Shown here: positions 25,968 through 35,226 of the stretch, piece after piece
How the letters are laid out: each line of letters opens with the position of its first letter
Numbering within the stretch: position 1 is the first letter of the stretch
Source of the DNA: Alcanivoracaceae bacterium
GTDB lineage: Bacteria; Pseudomonadota; Gammaproteobacteria; Pseudomonadales; Alcanivoracaceae
NCBI GenBank assembly: GCA_029212745.1
Contig: JARGOL010000011.1
Coordinates: forward strand, 41,765 to 105,764
DNA: 64,000 nt
Reading direction: 5' to 3'
The notes under the pieces: model-generated
Told to the model about the DNA's origin: nothing
Seen by the model: only the letters and a program-made list of their open reading frames with translations
The model's database searches: none
Program-made: the position numbers and the translations under genes

Positions 25968-26423
25968 GTGCCACGATTTCATTTTCATGCGGTCATCGGA
26001 GCCGCCATCCTGTTGATGGCTGTGCACGCCAGTGCTGCCGTGTACCGATGCGGTGATACCTTTTCCGACAGTCCCTGCGGCGATGATGCCATCGAGCACG
26101 AAGTGTTCGGTGAAGGCGCCCAAAGCACGGCCAACCTGGACGACAAGGCCGCGCAGACCTGCCTCAGTGCGCTGCTGGCGCAACACATGCTCGGCAATCC
26201 CCAGGGCGTTGTTGCTGCCCCCGCCTCGAAACGAAAATCCCGCGTCATCAAGAAACACGGCACCAGCCTGATGGGCTATCAACTCATGGTGGCCGTGCGC
26301 GAGATGAATCCGAATACGGGTATGTTCAATCCGCCGACACACTTTGAGTGTGTGCTGACGCCGGATCTTCTGCGGGTGTTGGAGGTGGTGGCGCCTGGCG
26401 GATCGGGAGAGCCTGCTTCGTAA
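25968..26423 (+). CDS. Small secreted protein with DUF4124-like motif
   Basis: A GTG start (GGGGAAG nine bases upstream) gives 151 residues with a signal peptide (AVIGAAILLMAVHASA, cleavage near residue 23). The mature start is AAVYRCGDTFSDSPCGDDA, where the YRC...FSD-PC pattern resembles DUF4124-type periplasmic proteins. Four or more cysteines in the mature part could form disulfides. The rest is not recognised. Confidence 0.7.
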   Translation: MPRFHFHAVIGAAILLMAVHASAAVYRCGDTFSDSPCGDDAIEHEVFGEGAQSTANLDDKAAQTCLSALLAQHMLGNPQGVVAAPASKRKSRVIKKHGTSLMGYQLMVAVREMNPNTGMFNPPTHFECVLTPDLLRVLEVVAPGGSGEPAS

Positions 26424-26700
26424 CGCTGGCAGGATGCTTGAATAGGCTCGGCTGGTTATTTGTTGCGGGGTTTCATGTCTTGCGCCGACCACAAACCTGA
26501 GATGCGACCCCCTGATGGCGCCTTGATTGCCGCATACGGATTTCTTGCTAGTACGCGTGACGCAATTTGTCGACAGGCATTGGCTGCGTCTGTAGATTGC
26601 TAGTGTAAATTGTTGGGTGTCCTTGTTTTTTCTCTTGATGATGGCGCTTCAGCAGTTTTTCCTGTGACTCTCATTCGGTCCGAAACCGGAGCCTGGAAAA
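26424..26700. other. AT-richer intergenic region without a recognised feature
   Basis: About 277 bases between two plus-strand genes. Composition falls compared with the gene to the left, and no ORF, tRNA or obvious hairpin is seen. It marks the left edge of an accessory patch that runs to about 28.1 kb. Confidence 0.6.
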
Positions 26701-27267
26701 TTGGTTAAATGTAATCTAGTCGTGACATTACTTGCCGTGATTTTTCTTCATGGGTGTGAAGGTAAGCCCCGCTCCATTTCTGTGAGTCCATTCGCCATAA
26801 AGGTAGAAGACTTTTCGGGAAAGGCTGTTCCGGGCGTCGTGGTTGTAGCTAATTATGGCGTCGTATCGGGGGCGCACTCCACGCGAATAGGTGTAGTAAA
26901 GGTTCAATATTCGATAAGCGATGACGACGGCTGGGCGAGGTTTCCAGCTTGGGTTTTGAAAGATCAAAAGCGGGTATTTGGTCCGAGCGAACCAAGGCTT
27001 TATACGTTCAAACATGGGTATTATTCAAGAAGACTGACGTCTACGAGCAACCGCGAGCTTACAGAAGAAGCTTTGCGAGTATCAGGTATAGCTGCGAATC
27101 AGGAGGGTGGACTTATCCGTCTCCGCGCCTGCGAGGCTAACCTTCAGCCCTGCCGGTTATCTGCGCACATGACTCTGCCCTTTTCAGGCTTGAAGGAGGC
27201 AGCTCAAAATCAAAATGAAATTCAAATTTACCAAGAAATAAAAGAGTGGTCCGAGCATGTTGAATAG
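26701..27267 (+). CDS. Putative lipoprotein of the AT-rich patch
   Basis: 188 residues from a TTG at 26701; no in-frame ATG precedes the signal, so the start is uncertain. The signal VVTLLAVIFLHGC has the lipobox LHGC with Cys at residue 19. A stretch at about 35-85 (VEDFSGKAVPGVVVVANYGV to DDDGWARFPAWV) resembles the beta-sandwich carboxypeptidase-regulatory or Ig-like domains that carry a G-x-P-V-x-G then DxDG pattern. Base composition is low compared with neighbours, suggesting recent acquisition. Function is unknown. Confidence 0.6.
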   Translation: MVKCNLVVTLLAVIFLHGCEGKPRSISVSPFAIKVEDFSGKAVPGVVVVANYGVVSGAHSTRIGVVKVQYSISDDDGWARFPAWVLKDQKRVFGPSEPRLYTFKHGYYSRRLTSTSNRELTEEALRVSGIAANQEGGLIRLRACEANLQPCRLSAHMTLPFSGLKEAAQNQNEIQIYQEIKEWSEHVE

Positions 27268-27318
27268 AGACAGCTGCAGCATTTGGGGCAAGAGATGCAT
27301 TGCCACTCTTATCTAGAG

Positions 27319-27347
27319 ATTGGGGTCAGCTCTTTCATCTTTCACCG
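27319..27347 (+). repeat. Degenerate ATTGGGGTCAG repeat, left copy
   Basis: Imperfect match to the repeat at 28014-28039, reading ATTGGGGTCAGCTCTTTCAT. Such ATTGGGGTCAGG sequences commonly flank REP-associated transposase genes in gammaproteobacteria. Confidence 0.6.
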
Positions 27348-27408
27348 CCGGGCAGTTGCAGCGGTCGTGTCGGCAGGCGTAATTCATGTGTTAACTTTCT
27401 CTTTATGG

Positions 27409-27430
27409 TGAAACATGGAAGACCTGACCC
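27409..27430 (-). repeat. Inverted copy of the GGGTCAGGTCTTCC repeat
   Basis: This 22-base segment is the exact reverse complement of 28018-28039. With the right copy it brackets about 590 bases, as the ends of a small mobile unit would. Confidence 0.75.
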
Positions 27431-28013
27431 TAAAGTGCCTTCGGGCTATAGTTCCTGCCCTGTCGGAGTTCCGGGTACTTGCATCTTTGGTAATGCTCAG
27501 GAAATCCAGAACAATATTGATATCCAGATTGATGTGTTTGGAAATGATGCTTTGAGCGGCATGGCAACAAGAGCATTCAATCAAGAGATTCAAGTTTCCC
27601 AGCAGCAGATGAGTGCCTTCTCTCAATTGCTTTCCTCGCCGGCTCAGACAGTGTTTCCATCGACATCGGCACTTGTTAATGGAACTGCAGGGCACCAGAG
27701 CTATTCTCAAGGCGGAAACGCACTGGTTGCCGCCATGCAGAATGCTACAGTCGGAATCTTCAACGACGCTCTTTTATCCAGCAGCGAGTACCGTTGGGCC
27801 GCAGCGTTTGGTACCAATGTATACCAAACCTCTGAATATAGTTCGGTTCCTGCCGGTGGCGAGTGGGCTGCATCTACTGTCGAGTTGTTGTTTGCATCAG
27901 TGGCGCTTCCGGCCCGTAGGCCATCGCTCATGGTGCCCTTGGTGAACGGTAGGCGCCCTTTGAATTTTGCTTATGCTGGCATGGTTTATCCTGCTTCACG
28001 TTTGCCATCAAAG

Positions 28014-28039
28014 ATTGGGGTCAGGTCTTCCATGTTTCA
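28014..28039 (+). repeat. ATTGGGGTCAGG repeat, right copy
   Basis: Begins ATTGGGGTCAGGTCTTCC. Bases 28018-28039 pair perfectly with 27409-27430, and the unit is a direct but imperfect repeat of 27319-27347. Confidence 0.75.
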
Positions 28040-28111
28040 TCGGTTTGATCTGGCCTGAAGCCCCGTACTCTGTTTTTTTGTAAAAGCCCGGGAAGGCCAA
28101 GCCTGACACCT

Positions 28112-29308
28112 TTATGATCTATGTCGATAAATCCAGTCCACCCGCCGCGCCGCCAGCTTCGGGCTCATAGCTGCTAACCCGCCAGCCACCAGATCCCGCG
28201 CCATGCGCACCGGCGCTCGCCGCTCATGAAACAGCTTCATATTGTCCCGCGCCAACCGCTGGATGCGATCGCAGCGCGGCGCCCGCTGGGCCTGGTACCA
28301 CGCGGACGGATCAAACTGCGGTGCTTTCTGCCAGCGCGCCAGCGCATCGGCCAGCACCCACGCATCCTCAATGGCCTGTGCCGCGCCCTGGGCCACGAAG
28401 GGCAGCATGGGATGCACGGCATCGCCCAGCAACATCACCCTGCCCCGGTACCAGTGCGGTAACGGATCGCGGTCGAACAGGGCCCAGCGGTAGCAGGCGT
28501 TGGGGTCGGCATGGGCGAGTATCTGGAACAGGCGGGTGTCCCAGCCGGCAAAGTCCCCAAGCATGTCTTTCAGGGAGGCCTTCTCCGTCCAGGATTCCTG
28601 CTGCCAGTTGTCGCGCTCAGTGACGCCGACGAAGTTCAGGACCTCATAGCGGCGCACGTAGTACATCACCACATGGGCCCCGGGCCCCATCCAGATATTG
28701 GCGTCCTTCGGCGGCTGCAGGCCAGTGGGCAGGCGGTCCACCGGGATCAGGCCGCGCCAGGCCACGTTGCCGGTGAAGCGTGGCGGCGTTGGCTGGTCAC
28801 AGACGAAGTCACGCAGGCGCGAATGGATACCGTCTGCGGCGATCACCCAGCTGGCGCGCAACCAGTCGCCATTTTTAAGAATCACCCGTGCCTCGCCGAC
28901 GCCGTTTTCGACGGCGTCCACGGTGTACCCTTCCTGCACGGCCTCAGGATCATTGGCGCGCACGGCTGCCAGTAGCGCCCCTACCAGGTCGGCGCGGTGG
29001 ATATGGATGTAGGGTGCGTCGTACTCAAGGTCGGCAAAGCGCACATGGGCCAGGGAGCGGCCGCTTTCCCAGTGGTGCGCGTGGATGCCTTCCGGGTAAC
29101 AGCCGGCCGCCTCCAGTGCTGGTGTCAGGCCCAGCGCGTCGAGGACACAGGCGGCATTGGGACTGATCTGCAGGCCGGCACCGATCTCGCTGATCTCGGT
29201 TGCCCGCTCCAGCACGCGCGGCCGGAAGCCGCGCTGCTGCAGCGCCAGGGCACAGGCAAGGCCGCCAATGCCGCCGCCGACGATGACGATGTCCGAATGA
29301 CTGGTCAC
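28112..29308 (-). CDS. FAD-dependent aromatic-ring monooxygenase, salicylate/3-hydroxybenzoate type
   Basis: The 398-residue class A flavoprotein monooxygenase has the dinucleotide loop IVIVGGGIGGLACALAL at residues 7-23. The DG motif (ASWVIAADGIHSRLRDFV) is in the middle, and the second FAD motif GRVMLLGDAVHPMLPFVAQG near residue 290. The SxSxP-like substrate region and overall length match salicylate hydroxylase and 3-hydroxybenzoate 6-monooxygenase. It would use NAD(P)H and oxygen in the cytoplasm. It stands alone, separated from fba by a repeat region, so the aromatic substrate is not shown. Confidence 0.85.
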   Translation of the reverse strand: MTSHSDIVIVGGGIGGLACALALQQRGFRPRVLERATEISEIGAGLQISPNAACVLDALGLTPALEAAGCYPEGIHAHHWESGRSLAHVRFADLEYDAPYIHIHRADLVGALLAAVRANDPEAVQEGYTVDAVENGVGEARVILKNGDWLRASWVIAADGIHSRLRDFVCDQPTPPRFTGNVAWRGLIPVDRLPTGLQPPKDANIWMGPGAHVVMYYVRRYEVLNFVGVTERDNWQQESWTEKASLKDMLGDFAGWDTRLFQILAHADPNACYRWALFDRDPLPHWYRGRVMLLGDAVHPMLPFVAQGAAQAIEDAWVLADALARWQKAPQFDPSAWYQAQRAPRCDRIQRLARDNMKLFHERRAPVRMARDLVAGGLAAMSPKLAARRVDWIYRHRS

Positions 29309-29443
29309 AGGGTCAGTTTCCGGGTTTGTTCTGTGTTACCCCCAGTGTATGCCGCTGGCGCAGTAAAGAGAAAAGCCGGTCGGGACCAAGTGGGGTTTTT
29401 TTGTTTTGGGTCAAGATTAGGGTGGGTGCAGACTGAAAGGATT

Positions 29444-29488
29444 CGCGCCGTGCACGGCGCTCCTACAGGATGGCGTAGGAGCGCCGGC
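29444..29488. repeat. REP-like palindromes before fba
   Basis: A unit GCGCCGTGCACGGCGCTCCTAC (palindromic centre at GTGCAC) is followed by GTAGGAGCGCCGGC in the opposite sense. These are two members of the GTAGGAG family, in the gap between the monooxygenase and fba. Confidence 0.75.
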
Positions 29489-29494
29489 TCGGGA

Positions 29495-30559
29495 TTACTT
29501 GATGCGCGGGTCCAGCTCGCCACTTTCGTAGCGCTGGAACATGGCTTCCAGGCTGATCGGCTTGATCTTGCTGGCGTTGCCAGCAGTGCCGAAGGCTTCA
29601 TAGCGCGCCAGGCAGATATCCTTCATCGCCTTGATCGATTCCTTCAGGTACTTGCGCGGGTCGAATTCGGCGGTGTTCTCCGCCAGGAAGCGCCGGATCG
29701 AGCCGGTGCTGGCCAGGCGCAGGTCGGTGTCGATGTTTACCTTGCGCACGCCGTGCTTGATGCCCTCGACGATCTCTTCAACTGGCACGCCGTAAGTCTC
29801 GGGAATCTCGCCGCCGAACTGGTTGATGACCTTGAGCCACTCCTGCGGCACCGAGGAGGAGCCGTGCATCACCAGGTGGGTGTCCGGGATGCGCTTGTTG
29901 ATTTCCTTGATGCGCTCGATGGCGAGAATGTCGCCGGTGGGCGGACGGGTAAACTTGTAGGCGCCGTGGCTGGTGCCGATGGCAATGGCCAGTGCGTCCA
30001 CCTTGGTCTTGGTGACGAAGTCCGCCGCCTCTTCCGGATCGGTGAGCATCTGGTCATGGGTCAGGGTGCCGGATGCGCCGATACCGTCCTCTTCCCCTGC
30101 TTCGCCGGTCTCCAGTGAGCCCAGGCAGCCCAGCTCGCCTTCCACGGAAACGCCACAGGCATGGGCCATGTCCACCGCTGTGCGGGTGACCCGTACGTTG
30201 TAGTCGTAATCGGTGGGAGTCTTGCCGTCCTCACCGAGGGAGCCGTCCATCATGACAGACGAAAAGCCAAGCTGGATGGAGCGTTGGCACACCGACGGGC
30301 TGGTGCCGTGGTCCTGGTGCATCACCACCGGGATGTGCGGGAATTCCTCGATGGCGGCCAGGATCAGGTGGCGCAGGAAAGGCGCGCCGGCGTATTTGCG
30401 CGCACCGGCAGAGGCCTGCACGATTACCGGGGAATCGGTCTGGTCGGCCGCTTCCATGATGGCGCGCATCTGTTCCAGGTTGTTGACGTTGAAGGCCGGC
30501 ACGCCGTAGCCGTGCTCGGCGGCGTGGTCCAGCAGTTGTCGCATGCTGATCAGTGCCAT
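29495..30559 (-). CDS. fba: Class II fructose-bisphosphate aldolase
   Basis: The 354-residue zinc enzyme cleaves or forms fructose 1,6-bisphosphate. Motifs [11 protein letters not shown] (catalytic Asp83, Zn-ligand His84), [13 protein letters not shown] and [12 protein letters not shown] are in order. It is the last gene of tkt-epd-pgk-fba and would serve gluconeogenesis from alkane-derived acetyl units; this is inference from the host's lifestyle. Length is normal for the Calvin-type class II group. Confidence 0.97.
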   Translation of the reverse strand: MALISMRQLLDHAAEHGYGVPAFNVNNLEQMRAIMEAADQTDSPVIVQASAGARKYAGAPFLRHLILAAIEEFPHIPVVMHQDHGTSPSVCQRSIQLGFSSVMMDGSLGEDGKTPTDYDYNVRVTRTAVDMAHACGVSVEGELGCLGSLETGEAGEEDGIGASGTLTHDQMLTDPEEAADFVTKTKVDALAIAIGTSHGAYKFTRPPTGDILAIERIKEINKRIPDTHLVMHGSSSVPQEWLKVINQFGGEIPETYGVPVEEIVEGIKHGVRKVNIDTDLRLASTGSIRRFLAENTAEFDPRKYLKESIKAMKDICLARYEAFGTAGNASKIKPISLEAMFQRYESGELDPRIK

Positions 30560-30620
30560 CGTTGCTTCCCTCTTTCTGCTGCGCTGTCTTTACGCCGCCA
30601 GCGGCGGCCTGAATGTTCAC

Positions 30621-30650
30621 TGTAGGAGCGGCGTGCACGCCGCTCCTACA
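30621..30650. repeat. REP-like palindrome between pgk and fba
   Basis: A perfect 30-base palindrome with half-site TGTAGGAGCGGCGTG, the cleanest copy in the window. Confidence 0.85.
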
Positions 30651-30659
30651 AGGTTGTCT

Positions 30660-31823
30660 TTATTCCGCGCCGCGGGCTTCCAGCATCGCGACGGCCGGCA
30701 GGGTCTTGCCTTCCAGGAACTCGAGGAACGCACCGCCACCGGTGGAAATATAGCTGACCTTGTCGGTAATGCCGTACTTTTCCACCGCCGCGAGGGTGTC
30801 ACCGCCACCGGCAATGGAAAAGGCGTCCGAGTCGGCGATGGCCAGGGCCATCTCCCGGGTGCCCTCGCCAAACTGGTCGAATTCGAACACACCCACCGGG
30901 CCGTTCCAGACAATGGTCTTTGCTTCCTTCATCAGGGCAGCAAACACATGGGCGGTCTTGGGGCCCACATCAAGGATCATGTCATCCTCGGTGACCTCGT
31001 CCACGTCCTTGTTCACGGCTTTGGCATTGGCGTCGAACTCGCTGGCCACCACCACGTCCACCGGCAGGGGGACCTGCACTTTTTCCGCAATCTTGCGCGC
31101 GGCATCCAGCAGGTCCGGCTCGTACAGGGACTTGCCCACCGGGTGCCCGGCGGCGGCCAGGAAGGTGTTGGCGATGCCGCCACCCACCACCAGCTGGTCC
31201 ACCTTCTCGGCCAGCGCGTCCAGCACTTCCAGCTTGGTGGATACCTTGGAGCCGGCGACGATGGCCACCAGTGGTTTTTCCGGGGCTTCCAGCGCCTTGC
31301 CCAGCGCGTCCAGCTCGTTGGCCAGCAGGGGGCCGGCGCAGGCCACCGGCGCAAACTTGCCGGCGCCATGGGTGGAGGCCTGGGCGCGGTGAGCGGTGCC
31401 GAAGGCGTCCATGACATAGACGTCGCACAGGGCCGCGTACTTGCGCGCCAGGGTCTCGTCGTCCTTCTTTTCGCCCTTGTTGAAACGCACGTTCTCGAAC
31501 AGCACCAGCTCGCCCTCGCCCACCTCGACGCCATCGAGGTAATCGCGTACCAGGCGCACAGGCTGGCCGAGCAGCTTTTCCAGGTGCTCGGCCACCGGCT
31601 TCATGGAGGCGGCGTCATCAAACACGCCTTCCTCCGGACGGCCCAGGTGGCTCATCACCATGACCCGGGCGCCCGCCGCCAGGGCATGCTTGATGGTGGG
31701 CAATGACGCCTGGATGCGTACATCGGAGGTCACCTTGCCGTCCTTGATCGGCACGTTGAGGTCTTCACGGATCAATACCCGTTTGCCCTTCAGGTCCAGG
31801 TCGGTCATGCGCTTGATGGCCAT
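30660..31823 (-). CDS. pgk: Phosphoglycerate kinase
   Basis: The 387-residue glycolytic/gluconeogenic enzyme transfers phosphate between 1,3-bisphosphoglycerate and ADP. The signature [18 protein letters not shown] is at residues 14-31, the substrate Arg/His region MVMSHLGRP follows, and [13 protein letters not shown] and a C-terminal [13 protein letters not shown] are present. It lies between epd and fba in the carbon operon with repeat-bearing gaps on both sides. Confidence 0.98.
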   Translation of the reverse strand: MAIKRMTDLDLKGKRVLIREDLNVPIKDGKVTSDVRIQASLPTIKHALAAGARVMVMSHLGRPEEGVFDDAASMKPVAEHLEKLLGQPVRLVRDYLDGVEVGEGELVLFENVRFNKGEKKDDETLARKYAALCDVYVMDAFGTAHRAQASTHGAGKFAPVACAGPLLANELDALGKALEAPEKPLVAIVAGSKVSTKLEVLDALAEKVDQLVVGGGIANTFLAAAGHPVGKSLYEPDLLDAARKIAEKVQVPLPVDVVVASEFDANAKAVNKDVDEVTEDDMILDVGPKTAHVFAALMKEAKTIVWNGPVGVFEFDQFGEGTREMALAIADSDAFSIAGGGDTLAAVEKYGITDKVSYISTGGGAFLEFLEGKTLPAVAMLEARGAE

Positions 31824-31882
31824 GTTGTTTCCTCGTCCACGCTGTCTGTGCCCATGCCGGGCGCGTTAATAAAATCTGCGCC

Positions 31883-31959
31883 GCAGGAGCGCCGCGTACG
31901 CCGCTAATCTCTCGTCCGAACCGGCGCCACCATTCGCACCGTACACGGCGCTCCTACAG
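31883..31959. repeat. REP-like elements between epd and pgk
   Basis: Two degenerate copies face each other: GCAGGAGCGCCGCGTACG (31883 on) and CGTACACGGCGCTCCTAC ending at 31958. Together they could form a larger stem-loop in the operon message. Confidence 0.65.
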
Positions 31960-32967
31960 GCGTGTCTTCGTCATGTGTGCGAGCAGGTCGATCAGCCGGT
32001 TGGCATAGCCCCACTCGTTGTCATACCAGGCCACCACATGCACCAGGTTGCCCTGCACCCGGGTCTGGGTGGCGTCAAACACCGCCGACTCCGGGCGATG
32101 GTAGAAATCGGCGCTCACCAGCGGCTCGTCGTTGTAGCCGATCAGCCAGGGCTGCTTTTTCGACTGCGCCTCCATGAATGCGTTCAGTGCATGCACATCC
32201 GGCGTGCGCTTGAGCGACAGGTTCAGGTCCAGCATCGCCACATTCAATGTGGGTACGCGGATGGAATCGCCACTGATGCGATCCGCCAGCCACGGCAGCA
32301 CTTTCTGCGCCGCGCCGATGGCACTGGAGGTCGTGGGCACGATGTTCTGTGCCGCCGCCCGGCCCCGGCGCACGTCGCGGTGCACATGATCCAGCAGGTT
32401 CTGGTCCGAGGTGTAAGCGTGCACCTCCTTCATCAGCACCTGCTCGACGCCGTACTCGGCATCCAGGATGTGCAGCAGTGGCGTGATGCAGTGGGTGGTG
32501 CAGGACGCCGCCGACAACACCCGCTGTGAGCCGTCCAGAACCTGTTCGTTGACGCCGTACACCACAATGGCGTCGGCATCGTCGAACGGCACGGCACCCA
32601 TGATCACATGATGGGCGCCGGCCTTGAGGTGCTTTGATGCATCATCGCGACCGCGAAATTCGCCGGTACATTCCAGTACCACATCGATGTTCATGTCGCC
32701 CCAGGGCAATGCTGCCGGGTCGGCCTGCTCCAGCAGCACCGGGGTATGCCGACCGATGCGCAGCACGCCGTCGAGCAGCTCCACCGGCACACGGCAGGGG
32801 CCATGGGTGGTGTCGTAGCGGGTCAGGTAGAGCAGGTCTTCCGCCCGCCCCACGTCATTGATCGCCACCAGCTCCACGGGCACCTGCTCGCCCGCCGCTT
32901 CCCGTTCCACCAGGGCGCGAACAAAGGAGCGGCCAATCCGGCCATAGCCGTTCAGGGCGATACGCAT
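31954..32967 (-). CDS. epd: Erythrose-4-phosphate/glyceraldehyde-3-phosphate dehydrogenase family enzyme
   Basis: The 337-residue NAD-dependent aldehyde dehydrogenase starts with the dinucleotide fold (ALNGYGRIGRSFVRAL). The catalytic Cys156 lies in SAASCTTHC and the activating His183 in VHAYTSDQ, with the C-terminal WYDNEWGYANRL. Position between tkt and pgk matches epd in pseudomonads, where it feeds pyridoxal phosphate synthesis, though a glycolytic Gap role is possible. Residue 159 is His where nearly all family members have Asn (CTTN). The base sequence reads clearly as a His codon. The same operon encodes the next two steps of triose metabolism. Confidence 0.88.
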   Translation of the reverse strand: MRIALNGYGRIGRSFVRALVEREAAGEQVPVELVAINDVGRAEDLLYLTRYDTTHGPCRVPVELLDGVLRIGRHTPVLLEQADPAALPWGDMNIDVVLECTGEFRGRDDASKHLKAGAHHVIMGAVPFDDADAIVVYGVNEQVLDGSQRVLSAASCTTHCITPLLHILDAEYGVEQVLMKEVHAYTSDQNLLDHVHRDVRRGRAAAQNIVPTTSSAIGAAQKVLPWLADRISGDSIRVPTLNVAMLDLNLSLKRTPDVHALNAFMEAQSKKQPWLIGYNDEPLVSADFYHRPESAVFDATQTRVQGNLVHVVAWYDNEWGYANRLIDLLAHMTKTRL

Positions 32968-32982
32968 GGGCGTGTCAGTACC

Positions 32983-34989
32983 TCACAGCAATTCGTTGAC
33001 GGCATCCACCACCGCCTCTGCGGTGATGCCGAAGTGCTTGAACAGATCGCCCGCCGGCGCCGACGCGCCGAAGGAGCGCATGCCAATAATGCGGCCATCA
33101 AGGCCGACAAAGCGGTACCAGTAATCGGCGATGCCGGCTTCCACGGCAACCCGGGCACGCACGGCGGCCGGAAGCACCTGTTCCTGGTAGGCGGCGTCCT
33201 GGGCGAGAAAGACTTCCACGCTGGGCAGCGACACGACACGGACGTTCTTGCCGTCCTTGCCCAGTGTCTCAGCGGCGTTCATGGCCAGTTCCACTTCCGA
33301 GCCGGTGGCAATGATGATGGCGTCCGGCGTGCCCTCACCGGTTTGCGTCAGCACATAGCCGCCGCGCGCCACATTGGCCAGGGTCGCTTCGTCACGCGCC
33401 ATGCAGGGCAGGCCCTGGCGGCTGAACACCAGTGCGGCCGGGCCATCGGTGCGTTCGATGGCGGCTTTCCAGGCGACTGCGGATTCCACCGTGTCGCACG
33501 GGCGCCAGGTGTTCATGTTCGGGGTCAGGCGCAGGTTGGCCAGTTGCTCCACCGGCTGGTGGGTGGGGCCGTCTTCACCGAGACCGATGGAGTCATGGGT
33601 GTAGACCAGGATATTGGGCTGCTTCATCAGCGCCGCCATGCGCACGGCGTTACGGGCGTATTCCATGAACACCAGGAAGGTGCCGCCGTAGGGGCGCACA
33701 CCGCCGTGCAGGGTCATGCCGTTCATGATGGCGGTCATGGCGAATTCGCGCACACCGTAGTGCAGGTAGTTGCCACTGGCATCGTTGGCGGTGACCGCCA
33801 CCGAGCCACTCCACGGGGTGTTGTTGGAGCCGCCCAGATCTGCAGAGCCGCCGGTCAGTTCCGGCAGCACCGGGCCGTAGGCGTTGAGGCAGTTCTGGCT
33901 GGCCTTGCGGGTGGCCACTTTTTCCATCTTGTCCTGGCACTCGCGAATGAAGGCATCGGCCTTGTCGCTGAAGTCGGCGGGCAGTTCGCCAGCCAGGCGG
34001 CGGGTCAGCTCAGCGGCCAGTTCCGGATGGCTGCGCTGGTAGTCATCCATCTGGCGGTTCCATTCGGCTTCCAGCTCGGCGCCCTTGTTGCGAGCGCTCC
34101 AGGCGTCATACACCGGCTGCGGGATCTCGAACGGGCCGTGTTCCCAGCCCAGCTGCTTGCGCGTCAGGGCAATCTCGTCATCACCCAGGGCGGCGCCGTG
34201 ACACTCTTCCTTGCCCTGTTTGTTGGGTGAGCCGAAGCCAATCACGGTCTTGCAGCAGATCAGGGTGGGCTGGTCGGGGTTGGCTCGGGCGGTTTCGATG
34301 GCGGTGCGGATCTCTTCCGGGTCGTGGCCGTCCACGTTGGGCACCACCTGCCAGCCGTAGGCGCGGAAGCGCTCCACGGTGTCGTCCGTGAACCAGCCCT
34401 CCACTTCACCGTCGATGGATATGCCGTTGTCGTCGTAGAAGGCAATCAGCTTGCCCAGGCCCAGGGTGCCGGCCAGGGAGCAGGCTTCATGGGAAATGCC
34501 TTCCATCATGCAGCCGTCGCCGAGAAAGCAGTAGGTGTGGTGGTCGACCACGTTGAAGTCGTCACGGTTGAACTGCGCCGCGAGGATTTTCTCTGCCAGT
34601 GCCATGCCTACGGCATTGGCGATGCCCTGGCCCAGCGGGCCGGTGGTGGTTTCCACGCCGGGACACTCGTCGTGCTCGGGGTGGCCTGCCGTGGGGCTGT
34701 GCAGCTGGCGGAAATTCTTCAGGTCATCAATGGACAGGTCGTAGCCGGTCAGGTGCAGCAGGCTGTAGATCAGCATGGAGCCGTGGCCGTTGGAGAGCAC
34801 GAAACGGTCGCGGTTGGGCCAGGCCGGGTTGGCCGGGTTGTGATTCATGAAGCCGCGCCACAGCACTTCGGCTATATCGGCCATGCCCATGGGGGCGCCC
34901 GGATGGCCGGAATTGGCCTTCTGGACCGCGTCCATGCTGAGTGCACGGATGGCGTTGGCGAGCTCGCGGGGTTGGGGTGCTGCGGACAT
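32983..34989 (-). CDS. tkt: Transketolase
   Basis: The 668-residue TPP enzyme moves two-carbon units in the pentose phosphate pathway. The N-terminal [18 protein letters not shown], the TPP motif [14 protein letters not shown], and the C-terminal pyrimidine domain with [15 protein letters not shown] and [14 protein letters not shown] are intact. It is the first gene of the tkt-epd-pgk-fba operon; epd begins 15 bases after its stop. A GC-rich hairpin (CGGCCGCC with GGCGGCCG) lies in its leader and could affect transcription. The start is ATG with GGAG nine bases ahead. Confidence 0.98.
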   Translation of the reverse strand: MSAAPQPRELANAIRALSMDAVQKANSGHPGAPMGMADIAEVLWRGFMNHNPANPAWPNRDRFVLSNGHGSMLIYSLLHLTGYDLSIDDLKNFRQLHSPTAGHPEHDECPGVETTTGPLGQGIANAVGMALAEKILAAQFNRDDFNVVDHHTYCFLGDGCMMEGISHEACSLAGTLGLGKLIAFYDDNGISIDGEVEGWFTDDTVERFRAYGWQVVPNVDGHDPEEIRTAIETARANPDQPTLICCKTVIGFGSPNKQGKEECHGAALGDDEIALTRKQLGWEHGPFEIPQPVYDAWSARNKGAELEAEWNRQMDDYQRSHPELAAELTRRLAGELPADFSDKADAFIRECQDKMEKVATRKASQNCLNAYGPVLPELTGGSADLGGSNNTPWSGSVAVTANDASGNYLHYGVREFAMTAIMNGMTLHGGVRPYGGTFLVFMEYARNAVRMAALMKQPNILVYTHDSIGLGEDGPTHQPVEQLANLRLTPNMNTWRPCDTVESAVAWKAAIERTDGPAALVFSRQGLPCMARDEATLANVARGGYVLTQTGEGTPDAIIIATGSEVELAMNAAETLGKDGKNVRVVSLPSVEVFLAQDAAYQEQVLPAAVRARVAVEAGIADYWYRFVGLDGRIIGMRSFGASAPAGDLFKHFGITAEAVVDAVNELL

Positions 34990-35170
34990 CGATTCTGCTC
35001 CTGCTGCCTGACCAGCAGACGGCCGCCGGGCAAGGGTGCGCGGCGGCCGTCCGTGAAGGGGCGCTATTGTCCATCATGGGTGGCGGGAAATCCACCAGAC
35101 ATGGGGCTCGCGGGCCGGCCGGCCGGTCATCGCCTGGGTGCCCGGCTGGAGGCCGGTGAGGGCGCCGTGA

Positions 35171-35216
35171 AGCTATATCAAAATATTTTGATATAGCTAG
35201 GGTTTTGTCCTAGACT
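35171..35216 (+). promoter_or_regulatory. 28-base perfect palindrome overlapping the sahR promoter
   Basis: AGCTATATCAAAAT at 35171-35184 is followed at once by its exact reverse complement ATTTTGATATAGCT (35185-35198). The right arm contains a -35-like TTGATA (35188-35193), 17 bases before a -10-like TAGACT (35211-35216). A dimeric repressor here would block the promoter. The message would begin only a few bases before the ATG at 35227. Confidence 0.8.
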
Positions 35217-35226
35217 CGATTCCCTT

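Larger units (their letters stand above)
27405..28058 (+). pseudogene. ORF fragment bracketed by IS-like inverted repeats
   Basis: An open frame of about 217 codons from the ATG at 27405; a longer TTG-started version begins at 27300. The first residues (VKHGRPDPK) and the last (KIGVRSSMFHRFDLA) are simply translations of the two repeat copies. The real content is about 190 residues without a recognised domain: GYSSCPVGVPGTCIFGNAQE, a Gln/Ser-rich middle, and a small-residue-rich end. It looks like a fragment of a larger protein or a cargo ORF trapped between repeats. No start signal is convincing. Confidence 0.4.
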
